64,000 bases of DNA from positions 20,837,001-20,901,000 of the forward strand of contig NC_056409.1 of the NCBI RefSeq assembly GCF_905147365.1. Reading direction: 5' to 3'. The DNA is from Aricia agestis. Taxonomy: Eukaryota > Arthropoda > Insecta > Lepidoptera > Lycaenidae. Positions within the stretch are counted from its first letter, which is position 1, and every line of letters starts with the position of its first letter. A program made the position numbers and the translations under genes. The notes beneath the pieces were generated by a model. It was not told where the DNA came from, searched no databases, and saw only the letters and a program-made list of their open reading frames with translations. This document shows, one piece after another, positions 11,412-21,878 of the stretch.

Positions 11412-11854
11412 ATAATATTCTAACGTATTAAAAACTATAAACAAAAACATAATAACTAATAAGTATGATTAGTTCTATGTTACATTGAAGTAAAAAATAA
11501 AACGCCATCTGTTGAATCGTATTAGAACTAAAATGTTCAGTGCATCGATATATTTCTGGATTTTTTATAATATTATACATAAAATATATTTAAGATTTTT
11601 GAAATACTTATTATTTTAATACACATCCAAGACCCAGGAACATTGAAAACTTTTTGTTCCGCCTGCGGGACTCGAACCCAGGACCCCCGGGATGAGCGCT
11701 GGCCACGCGCAATGCGAATTAATTTTCATCGATATTTTCATGGAAATAAGATATTTTCCCACATCAAAATGTAGCCTATGTCCTTTCTCAGACTCTAGAA
11801 TAACTGTGTACAAAATTTCATTGCAATCGGTTCAGTAGTTTTGGCGTGAAAGCG

Positions 11855-11897
<43 letters not shown>

Positions 11898-11928
11898 GAT
11901 ACTTTCGCATTTATAATATTAGTATAGA
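11412..11928 (+). repeat. Duplicated segment, copy B
   Basis: Second copy of 10688-11189, offset about 724 bp. The main difference is the length of the GACA microsatellite (11855-11897 here, longer than in copy A), plus a few substitutions in the AT-rich leader. Confidence 0.8.
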
Positions 11929-11972
11929 TTGTATAGTATGACCGTCGGATAGTAAAACAAACGCCCAGAATC

Positions 11973-12255
11973 GCTTTTTTTTATGAAATAAGGGAGCAAA
12001 CGAGCATACGGGTCACCTGATGGAAAGCAACTTCCGTCGCCCATGGACACTCGCAGCATCATAAGAGCTGCATGTGCGTTGCCGGCCTTTTAAGAGGAAA
12101 TAGGGTAATAGGGGAGGGTAGGGAAGGGAAGGGAATAGGGGAGGGTAGGAAAGGGAATAGGGTAGGGGATTGGGCCTCCGGTAAACTCACTCACTCAGCG
12201 AAACACAGCGCAAGCGCTGTTTCACGCTGGTTTTCTGTGAGAACGTGGTATTTAT
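11973..12255 (-). repeat. Poly-A retroposon, copy 2
   Basis: Same family as 6030-6386. Poly-T start at 11973, GTCACCTGATGG at about 12012, G-rich minisatellite at 12103-12170 and hairpin at about 12205. The outer part beyond GAACGTGGTATTT is missing, so the copy is 5' truncated. Confidence 0.7.
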
Positions 12256-14583
12256 CCGTATAGCTGTATGTATTGCCGCGAGCTGATGACAACATAGTTA
12301 CAGTTGCAGTAGTAGATGACAAATTATTAGTTGTTATAAATCACAAGATAATATAAGTTTACATTGACAGTCACAACTCACACAAACATGAAACGATTAT
12401 AAGATCACAGGAATTAAAAGTAAACGAATAAGAGTTATTTCACACATAATACAGTCTGCATGTTGGACGCAGCGCGGATGTTTGCGTCATAAAATCGCAA
12501 TTATTATTTCCATCGACACGCGCCATTTAGTTTCCGCGGGGATCTGTTTTCGGGCAGATACAGAGCGCCAGATACCAGCCACACTTTACAGCTTTAGGAT
12601 CGATACACATTGCAACTTCGTGAGGCGTTACGGTGCATTTCAAATGACCGTGCTGCCTGTTCCAAATATGAATAATTACTCGTATTTGGAACTGGAAGCA
12701 CGACACCACAGATTACTAAATATAGTTACTACGTAAACGGCACCGCGAGCAGCAAGTCTATTTATTCAATATGTAGTATGTTAATAAAAAAAAAGTTTTG
12801 AATAGGTACGAATTTTGAACTCTTGCAACAAAATAATATCTTTTTTCGTAGTTAGGAATTATAATAAGTTAGGATCTCACTTATTATAAATCCTCACTTA
12901 GTATAATAGTTTGTTTCTTTTGTACAGACCACGGAGATGGGTATTAAATTGCACAAAAATGTACGGTCCCCTTTTAGTTCAAGACAGTTACATTCAAATG
13001 TATGGAAAATTTGGCAAAATTAAAGTACACCTTTTATCTATTTATATGAGAGGCTCGTAGTAAATTTATCAAGGTATATTTCGTTCATACATACTTTTTA
13101 TGTATCGAGTACGGTTTCTTATTTGAGTGAAAAATACCACGTTTCGGGACATATTCGCGGGCGTGGGGGGGTGATGCACATCCCGGAGGGGGGGAGGGGG
13201 GGGGGGGGGGGGGGGGTGGAGTAGAGAAAATTTAACATTACTCTATAACCTACATATCCTGATAGATAAAAGTCGTACTTTAATTTTGCCAAATTTTCAG
13301 CTAATTTGCTTGAACTATTTTGTAAAGTATTATTTTGAATCGCTACGTTGAAAATACAGCCCCGCGTTTCGGTGTAAGCTGACCTCCTCGCGAACAATAC
13401 TCTGTCATTACAAAATATATGATTTTTGTCGGCGCTGATTGAGTCGACACAATCATTATGCGACAACGTGAGTTATTGTTTAATTTATCGTGTCAAGTGT
13501 CCACATCACTTCACATCGTCGCAATCATTTAACTTGTCAAAGAATATTAATTAAATACAATACTTTATACTATATTTCATTTATATGATGCCACATTATG
13601 TTTCTGATTATACTATACTCTATTACAAGATACATACGTACTGATATTACCTGCAATTTTGTTACTTATATACTACCTTATATATATCAGTGTATACCGG
13701 TGACACTAGTGTACATATTTGCGATTGAAAATATCTCTTTATCTAGGACTCTACGTATTTCTGTATCAAAATTTTATATCGGTTTAGTAAATAAAGCATA
13801 AAGAGGAAACAAATATTACACACTTTATTAATAGGACAATAGGATCAACAATTTGAAAGTCCTAAAGCCTATCCAGGACTTTGTCCCGTCTACATAAATG
13901 ATAACACGAGTAGGGAAAAAGTATTTGAATAAATAAAAAGTGGACAAAATTACTTTGTCCTCAGTTTACATGCCGTTGGTCGCAATGGCGGCCAAACAAC
14001 TAACAATCTGGTCCACCTCCCCCGAGAAATACCCCGGCTTGATTATTCAATGCGAAAACAATACTCTTGAAAGAGATTTATTATAAAGTCCGTGCTCCGG
14101 CCATATTACATGGGATACTTCAAAATTAAACGTCGCATGTAAAATATGGGAGCCGGAAATAGCACCTAAAAGTTAAATAAAGGTGTCTGGCATATCCTGG
14201 CAGGCCTGGCGGGTCTGGCGGGGCTGGCACGTATAAATTCACATATCTGTGACTGCCTGTAGCCCCCGTGACATGCCCGTTTCTATGCTAATAGGGCCAC
14301 GGTACTGTGTATCAATAAAAACTATATTTATGGTAGGAAAAACTATATTTCAATAAGGAATAAAGTTTATAAACAATTTTTAATACGATTTGTCTGCACT
14401 TTTTCCGAAGAAAATTGTTTATCGAGATATAAACGTACATTTGATTTGCGGCAAAGCAAAATCTAATGCAGATAGATTAAGCATTTTCAGCATTTAAAGG
14501 TACACATACATATAACGTAGAGACAGAAAGATTTATACATTTATAATATGAGTAAATAATAAAGATACGCATAAAGAAAAAAC
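12256..14583. other. No gene seen; long G run at 13188-13216
   Basis: AT-rich with several short open frames, none with recognisable protein features. A small hairpin (CCAAATATGA... / ...CGTATTTGG) lies near 12660-12690. The G tract is 7 G, one A, then 21 G. Confidence 0.5.
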
Positions 14584-14883
14584 ATGTCACATAACACTTT
14601 AGAGGTTACACTCGAAAAAAGGGTCAAAGATTTGTCACGAACAATTAATGATGACAGCGACGAACACGAACCTCCGTCACGTATTCAAAACCCTCAAACT
14701 TTCCCCATAAAGTCGGGGTATGTTGTGACTGGCCATATTTTTCTGATAACAAGCGAAGTTTTCCCCGCCCATAAACTACCGCTCCAGTTGGACGCGCGCC
14801 AAAATTGGGCTCCTTCAATTGTCAGTGACATAAGAGATTATGAATATATTTTATTTCACAAACAGGAAGCGCGCCAAGATTGA
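14584..14883 (+). CDS. Unsupported small ORF, 99 residues
   Basis: An ATG-started frame with an insect-like context (AAACATG). The predicted product is charged at the N-terminal end (KRVKDLSRTINDDSDEHE), with no signal peptide, membrane segment or motif I recognise. It has no detectable partner exons. It could be a chance frame; listed because the start context and amino-acid composition are less random-looking than other small frames here. Confidence 0.12.
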   Translation: MSHNTLEVTLEKRVKDLSRTINDDSDEHEPPSRIQNPQTFPIKSGYVVTGHIFLITSEVFPAHKLPLQLDARQNWAPSIVSDIRDYEYILFHKQEARQD

Positions 14884-14923
14884 TCGCGCTCGGTATTGAT
14901 GGCCGGCGATGCTGCACTCTCTA

Positions 14924-15026
14924 CGATTGTTTCTTAGCTACCTCTATAGCTAGCGAAGAAACAATCGCAGATTGCTATATAGAGTATGATGAGATGCTAT
15001 ATAGAGTATTAGTGTTATATAGAGTA
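14924..15026. repeat. Hairpin followed by three GCTATATAGAGTAT repeats
   Basis: 14924-14940 pairs with 14947-14967 apart from a 4-nt insertion in the right arm. Directly after it the unit GCTATATAGAGTAT occurs at about 14974, 14995 and 15014 (the last with one change). Confidence 0.7.
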
Positions 15027-15535
15027 TAGTGGCAAAATATGGCAATAAAATCAAAAATAGATGTCAGTTTTTTTTTACAAAAACAGAGCAACTAATAAAA
15101 TACTAAGAATATCACGCTCATGTTTTAGAACAGTGCTCATGTTTTAGGCATCTAATGGGGACGACGAGCAAGCACTTTTTTGAGTGAGCTTTGAAGTTTA
15201 CTTTATAATGAAACATACATTTATAACTTAGTTAAATTACAAAATCAACTCTCCTTGTATTTAATTGTTACAAGGGTTGGGTCACAACTCATACAAAAAT
15301 GCCCATTGTCCTTTAATCTCATCCGCCACACAGCAAAATAAACCAAGTTCCTAAACATTTCAAAGTGGAACGTAATATTTAAAATATTTGAAATATTCGT
15401 GTCAGTTGTCGGATAATTAAAAAGCTCCACGTCTTGGAGTGGCCGGACACTCGGGGCCCGACACCCACCTGAGGCCGGTTATCCACAGCCGCCGCCACTG
15501 GGACGTCAACGACAAAATCCAATACTTATATACTT

Positions 15536-15657
15536 ACTAATACTAATATTATATGTGTCTGTCTGTCTGTCAGTCTGTCTTTTACTTCTTCACGCCCAAA
15601 TCGCTGAACAATGGCAATAACCGAATTTTGCCATAAAGGAGTTACGGACATCATCTA
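15536..15657 (-). repeat. RTE-like tail, reverse orientation
   Basis: Runs from ATACTAATATTAT through TCTGTCTGTCTGTC to CATCATCTAG, the mirror of the tail found at 10,600 and 11,150. It retains the CACGCCCAAATCGCTGAAC block. Confidence 0.6.
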
Positions 15658-16027
15658 GTTTAAAATAGAATGCCACTTTATGGGCTATATGTTTAATTTT
15701 CTACTGACATTGGTATCCATGCCGCCGCTGCGTTATAGTGGCGTAGAGCAAAATGAAACTTATAGCATAGGTTATAAAGTAGCATTTTATTTGAATTTAA
15801 TTATTGTGACGGCGCGGGCGGCGGCGGTGGACACACGCTCTGTATTTCATTAGAGTTTCGTGATAAGTCGTGACGTAATCATAAGATTTCGGCTCCCTAG
15901 GTGGCCATAATTAAATTTTAATGTAATTTATCGAGTGGGAACCATTTTTTTATTAATAAAAAACTATGCTACTGTCCACTGTCCAGCAGACAAAGCGCAA
16001 TACTGATCTTTTAAGCTTATCTTCATC
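15658..16027. other. No gene seen
   Basis: AT-rich with a GC-rich patch (GGCGCGGGCGGCGGCGG) at about 15810. Nothing coding. Confidence 0.5.
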
Positions 16028-16085
16028 CCGATCCATATCAAGGAAACACGCTCTAGCTAGAGCGTGTTTCCTTGATATGGATCGG
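16028..16085. repeat. Perfect 58-bp palindrome without spacer
   Basis: Two 29-bp arms meet at CTAG|CTAG (16056/16057) with no mismatch. The arm includes AAGGAAACACGCTCTAG. It is not part of any repeat family seen here. Confidence 0.92.
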
Positions 16086-16104
16086 TGAAAAATTTTTGAG
16101 TTCA

Positions 16105-16158
16105 TTCAAGTTGATCAGGACAATAATTCAGTCTGATTGTCTGACAAGAAATATGAGC
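16105..16158 (+). repeat. SINE fragment
   Basis: Holds CTGATTGTCTGACAAGAAA plus AGGACAAT, both present in the body of the tRNA-derived SINE at 48175-48546. The tRNA-like head is absent. Confidence 0.5.
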
Positions 16159-18056
16159 TTAATTAAAGGTCGGTATTGGTCTAGACCAATTATATAGACT
16201 CTAGACCATTATAGGCGAAGTAAGCATTAATGTAGTATACGAGACCTCTAAAAGAAACTGATTCTAAGGCACATTACAACGATTGGCGATCTGACAGGCC
16301 TCGGGTCGTGAAATGTGTCAATATTTATTCGCGAATGGCCGCATTACCGAAATGAACTCAGCGGGTCATTGTAAGGAATTCTCAGCTGTGATTACTGATT
16401 ACTTTTGTTTTATAAATAATTTAAGAAATTGAAAAAAAAACCTCAATAATATTAGACTGAACTCAGTTGACTAGTGCTCAAGGTTTTTAAGAAAAAAAGA
16501 AGGCTATAACTTATTAGACTATGAAAATAGACTAAGAAAATAGTAATTATTCACATAAAATATATTTTATGATTAGATGGATTATACTGTCTAATTAAAA
16601 GAAATTCCGCGAGGATCTTACAATTTTCTGCAATAAAATGAGCTTTATGTCCTTGCCAGTGATTTTCTTCGTAAATGTGTTAAAATCGGAGTCTATAGAG
16701 GCTTTAATTCTCAGAATCGTGTATCATGTCTATAATTGGCACAGGATTCTAAAGCAAAAATTATAAATATAGGAGAAATATATTATTAAATTTAATTTAG
16801 ATGTAATCGGTGCCTCGTATTGCGTAGAGCTCGGCGCAGTTTGTTCAGAAGTTTAGACCGCACCGCGACGCCGCGCCGCCGTACACGCTCCAGTTCATAC
16901 GAACTGAAGTTGAGATCTTCCCGCAAGTTCGTTTGTCGCACAGGAATTTAATTCTGAATACGTTTAAAAAGTACAATAAACAAATTCTTCAAATTCCTAT
17001 TTCATCTCTTCAATACCCCTGCTTCTTCTCAAAGTATTGCTCCAACTGATATTTTAATTTTGATCAATAAACAAAGGACTTTTTCCTTTACAATTTTGAA
17101 TCAATTAATTCAATTGTTTTTTGATTACGTCACGGAATTGGACCGCTTAGGGAGCAAAAGGAAGGAAATCATTCCCTAAAAGGGTTCGCTCTCGTCGGAA
17201 ACAAAAAATACCGCGTGGACTTAATATTTTCCTTTTAAATTCTTTGAAGAAAAATAAATAATAAATAACTTTACTAAGGGTATTGCTTTGAATCGGTTCG
17301 TGGTTTGGACGTTTGGCGAATGAAATTAAATTGGTAAAGCCTGTTTTACACTGATACATATCTGTTAGTTCTTTTAAACGTTATATTAAGTAGATTACAG
17401 ATGAAGATGCAGATGAAATACTATGTGTTATTTTGTAGATCAAGAAAACATCTGGCGATAACCCCAACATTAATAAAATTTTCCGTATATCGAGCTCTCT
17501 ACCAACATAATATACGTAATGTAGTATTTTATTATGTATCTTCTGAGTACGAGTATATTATGTTAAGAAACGACAGCCATTTTGTTACGTACCTAACCAT
17601 GCATTTTTAAATGTGACGCGAACAAATAGTTTACCCGGCCGACATGAAAAATAACGCTCACGACGTGTAAGGCCGCGGTTTACCTCGGGCTCAGCTGTGA
17701 CCCGCGTCGCGGCGTCACACGCGTCACATCGCGTCACGGCGGCACGTCGTGTCATGCCGTGTTACGTGACACGAGCCCTTAAGCCGACGTCACATGACAA
17801 TGCAAATTTACGACTCCACCACTCGGTTATGATAGATTCACGGATGCATGGATGTTGTCGTTGATATACCACAGTATAGTGTGCAGTACGGTATGCTAAC
17901 TCAGCAGCTGTTAATCACAGACACAATTACGCGACATTATACGTGACTGCATTTTTTGCTTATCGAGATTTCTTTCTCTTTGTCGAGAAACTTTTCTAAC
18001 ATGTCACACGAGGACAAAACATTGTTTAACTATAACGTCCGTCAGTGTAGATCTTT
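16159..18056. other. No gene seen; CGTCAC-rich patch at 17690-17770
   Basis: AT-rich with short non-coding-looking open frames. A GC-rich run at about 17,690-17,775 carries CGTCAC or GTGAC units about every 10-15 bp. Another GC-rich patch lies at 16,840-16,900. Confidence 0.5.
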
Positions 18057-18219
18057 GTACCATCGACGAAATTGATTCCTAGGCAGTTGACAGACCAACG
18101 TCATTTGATCGGATCATGTCAATTTAATGTTAATTGTGATCTGTCGGCTGGGTTTGACGTAATGCGACCAAACTACGTAGGTCTCCCATCTGCCTAGGAA
18201 ACCACTTCCTCGATAGTAC
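18057..18219. mobile_element. MITE, GTACCATCGACGAAATTGATT family
   Basis: The left end GTACCATCGACGAAATTGAT with TCCTAGGCAG is mirrored by CTGCCTAGGA ... CGATAGTAC. About 163 bp. Shorter or decayed relatives lie at 35951-36040, 48021-48135 and 61146-61240; the internal phrase GACGTAATGCGACCAAA recurs at 48080-48110. Confidence 0.7.
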
Positions 18220-19136
18220 TATAATTAGTAGGTTTTTTTTTTTAATTTTATTGTCAAAAGAGTTCTTGTCCGTTAATTAAATGATGTCACGACTCATAAC
18301 TGGAGCTGCAACGGATGAAGACGTCGCGGTTGCCACAAAAACGACGACACGAAACATCTGTCTAATTGACGACCGTTTGAAATATCATATTTTGTGTGTT
18401 TGAGGAATACTGTTTTATTAATTAATACTATTTATAGTGTGTGGAATTTTCCATTGTCTAATGTTTTTGAAAATAAAATCTGGAAGGTAACCTTTGTCCA
18501 TATTGTCACTTTTCTTAACTTTATGATAGTTAGGAAAGGAATACAATGTATATATTATAAAGAAAAGTTTTTTTCAATTCAAGAAAGAAAAGTTTAATGT
18601 CCAGAATCAAAATTATAACATACATTGATTGTAAAGTTATAACATTAGAACTTCAGTTCCAAACTACAAATTCGATGAAACCCGCACCTGAAACTACTTT
18701 ATTACGGTCGCGATTTCAAAAATATTTTCCAAAAAGTACATTACAAAGTGGAAACGTCGCAGTATGAGCCGCCTTTGTTATACTAGAAACTTACAAAGCA
18801 ATTTCGAGGCGAATAGTTTCCGTGTTTGTATAAAATGTTTCTATTTAGTGGAGTGGAGTGTCAAAGTTGACTACGTGGGGTGTTAATTCTGTGTTTGTTT
18901 GAGCGTGTAGGATGGTGTAGGAGTCATTTTAGCGGAACCCGGAATGTTCTTGATAATTTGATGAGTTTGTATTATTGTACCTAAAGTTCATGACATGCTT
19001 AGGAAAATATAGAGAATAAACAAGGCTCGTGCTGGCTCCTTAAAAAGAAAAATTCAAAATTAGAGACTTAACAATATAGTATTAGTCCACAAGTAACATC
19101 AATCTTGAATAGCACAAGTCAACCTAAGTAAATTGA
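18220..19136. other. No gene seen
   Basis: AT-rich single-copy-looking DNA without supported open frames. Confidence 0.5.
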
Positions 19137-19673
19137 TTTTTTTTTATGAGAGAAGGGGGCAAGCGAACATACGGTCACCTGATGGAAAGCAACTTCCGTC
19201 GCCGATGGACACTCGCAGCATCAGAAGAGCTGCAGGCGCGTTGCCGGCGTTTTAAGAGGGAATAGGGTAATAGGGGAGGGTAAGGATGGGAAGGGAAGGG
19301 AATAGGGGAGGATAGGGAAGAGAATTGGACCTCCGGTTGTCGCATAGCGACATGGATATGTCATATAGCGACATCTATTAGGCGCCTTTGTTACCTTTAC
19401 GTCTAATCGATTGCGATCGCTTGAATAAAAAATGAGGTTGGCAGCGCCATCTTTTAGCAAATGTTGTAGACTTATTAATTCTCTGCTGAGATATCTGTTA
19501 TTTTTATCAGATATTTTTCCTTTTTATTAGACTGTTTAATAAGTAAATAAAGGGTATTGTTTTTTTTTATTATCTTATGATATATTTTTCATATCCTAAA
19601 TAAAATAATGACCTTCCACCTTTGTTCCTTGACAGTTACTCTGTCAACTTTAAAAAATATACCAGCTCGGGGG

Positions 19674-19680
19674 TATAAAA
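19674..19680 (+). promoter_or_regulatory. TATA box of the 5' LTR
   Basis: TATAAAA in a GC-richer setting (CTCGGGGG before, CCCTCCAG after). The 3' LTR copy is at 27440-27446. It is the best promoter candidate for the element's genomic RNA. Confidence 0.6.
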
Positions 19681-20280
19681 ACCCTCCAGCTCGCTACATA
19701 TTCCTTTTTATTCCCTTTTTTAAAGGTCCCCGTTATAGGTGAGTGAGTGTTTTGTGTGTGTCCGTGGAATTTTCCAAGGTATTTGTCTTTTAATTCCTTT
19801 ATTCTTGTAATCCAGCTTTATTCTGTATTTCGTTTTAATTGTTGGCGAAAAGCATATTGTATTTTGTCTAAATTGTAAAATCTTTTCTTGTGACCGACCA
19901 CGTGTTCGTCAACTTTCTTTGTTTCAACTTTTTTGTAATCAGTTCAATTCTTAAACCTTGTAAAGGTAGATTTTATTTGAAATATTAACTGTATTAAGCT
20001 CTTTACCGTGGTCATACTATTTTATGTTTTAATTGTCATAACAAAATTGGCCATGACCTAGTTATGGCTGTCGTTGTCAAAAGTTCCTTAACCTTTTGTT
20101 GTTGTAGCTTTTTCTAAATTTTACTGTTTCTTTTGTTAGTTTTTTTTTGTGAAATTAATGTTTGTGATGGACTCCGCAACCACGTGCTCGAAGTCTTCGG
20201 GTGGAGAACACGTGCTTGCGGGGGGTCATCAACAGCGTGAACACCTGTCCTAAGCCTCTTGTACGGAACATTCCAGGGGT

Positions 20281-20442
20281 GCTCGGTCCCGGACAACTCT
20301 ACTTTGCCCTGCTCGGTCCCGGACAACTCTACTTTGCCCTGCTCGGTCCCGGACAACTCTACTTTGCCCTGCTCGGTCCCGGACAACTCTACTCTGCCCT
20401 GCTCTTTCCCGGACAACTTTGCCCTGCTCTGTCCCGGACAAC
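20281..20442 (+). repeat. 30-bp tandem repeat in the 5' LTR
   Basis: Unit GCTCGGTCCCGGACAACTCT + ACTTTGCCCT. Four full units (20281, 20311, 20341, 20371; the last has one change), then a 25-bp unit at 20401 and a partial one at 20426. The same array is at 28047-28208 in the 3' LTR with the same unit number. Confidence 0.95.
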
Positions 20443-20858
20443 GGACCACTACTATCTTGCAGCAGAGTTTGGTCGCCTGGAGCCGACCACGTGCTGCTCA
20501 TGCCGTCTGATTGACGCACCTACCGCAAACTGAACTAGCTGCCACCGACGGGGTTCCAAACACCTCGGCACCAACAGCTGGCCGTCGACCCTACGCCTGT
20601 CCGGTAGATCGCGGAGACTTGAGGAGCTGGAGTCCCCCACGTCGCTGTCTGATCCCAAGATAAGTGTAGTGTCCCTACCCGTAAATTCAAAGAACCCCGG
20701 AATAGACTGAGGCTAGGCTTCGTACCCACCTTACCCGCTCTCCGTCTGGCTAGATTTCTCTTCTTTTTTCTTGTTAAATAAATTTGTTAATTGTTTAATT
20801 CTCTTTTTATTACTCTTTCTTATCTTTTTATTGTCCCTGCTCTGGGCCAGGTGACAAT

Positions 20859-20872
20859 TGGCGCCCACTCGG
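20859..20872 (+). promoter_or_regulatory. Primer binding site
   Basis: TGGCGCCCACTCGG begins two bases after the LTR. The leading TGG pairs with the CCA end of a tRNA. The exact tRNA is not identified. Confidence 0.75.
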
Positions 20873-21878
20873 TTTTCCTTTTTTCCCAAAACTAGCCTCA
20901 GTCGTTTCTCGGTCTCTCCGTGGTTGCGGGTTCAGTTTGTGTGTGTGTTGTGCCGTCCTCGTGCTGTACTGACTGTTCGAGTAAGTTCTTTTTATTTTCT
21001 TTTTTTTTTTCTTGTTTTATTTAATTATTTTTCTATTTTTACTTCCCTGTATCGGCCCGGGGTAAGAATTGGCTGCATCCTGCTGGTATCCAGGTTGTGT
21101 AAGAGGCAGAAACCGATACCTCTCTCTGCACACAATATTATATTTATTTATAGTATTCTTTTTATATTATTCTTTTATATATACCTTTATGCTAAAAAGG
21201 TGTATAGGTACTTTTCCTAAAAATTTACCTGAACTTCTTACAGGTTAATTTTTCTCTTTTGTATTGGGGAATATACCTCTAACTTTTGTGGCGCTGTGCC
21301 TTACTAATTACTTTTAAATACTATATATATTATCACACTACACTTACACATTTACACACCCCTACACACCCCCACTCACATACACATACATTCTCTTGCG
21401 CACACAGCAGTGTTACCTTCTGTAACACTTATGTGTTTTGGTTTTTACCTTTTTTCGGCTTTAATTTAACCTTAACTTAGGAATTCTAAGTTAAGATAAC
21501 ATATCTAACCTCTAAATTCTAAATTCTCTTTGCCTTTGTTTATTACTAAATACTTTGCCAATTAACTTTTAACTTTTAAAACTTTTAATTTTTTTTGTGG
21601 CTATAACTTTTAATTTAAATACTATATTTTACTTAAACAGTCAGTCAGTCAGTAACTTGTCTTGTCCTTTATTGTCTTTGTGTAAAGTATTAGGTTATAC
21701 AATACTTTATACTTACTTAATTTGTTTTAATTTTGTTTTACAAAATTAGTTTGTTTTTTTTTGGAAATCTACGGACACAATATCTCACTCACATTAGGGT
21801 TCTCTTTTTATTGCTTAAATTTGACTTTGGTAAATTAACTTAAAACTTTTTCTTCTTCTCTTAAATTAACTTTTTACA
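20873..21878 (+). other. Long untranslated leader of the Gypsy element
   Basis: About 1 kb of T-rich sequence before gag, with a CA-rich patch at 21340-21405 and a possible acceptor TTCTTACAG ending at 21243. No supported coding frame. Confidence 0.6.

Larger units (their letters stand above)
19338..20856 (+). repeat. 5' LTR of the Gypsy element
   Basis: Begins TGTCGCATAG and ends GGTGACA, so the termini are TGT...ACA. It holds TATAAAA at 19674-19680, a GTGAGT splice-donor-like site at 19739, a tandem repeat of four 30-bp units at 20281-20400 followed by two shortened units, and AATAAA at 20777-20782. If transcription starts about 25-30 bp after the TATA box, R would be about 1 kb long. Open frames across the 30-bp repeats on both strands are by-products of the repeat. 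Confidence 0.95.

Noticed and set aside
12482..12736. 84-residue frame
   Set aside because: Open also on the other strand because of a small hairpin; no protein features.
20114..20533. Open frames of 110-111 residues on both strands in the LTRs (also 27880-28299)
   Set aside because: They are produced by the 30-bp repeat, whose length is a multiple of three and so keeps frames open. No protein features.
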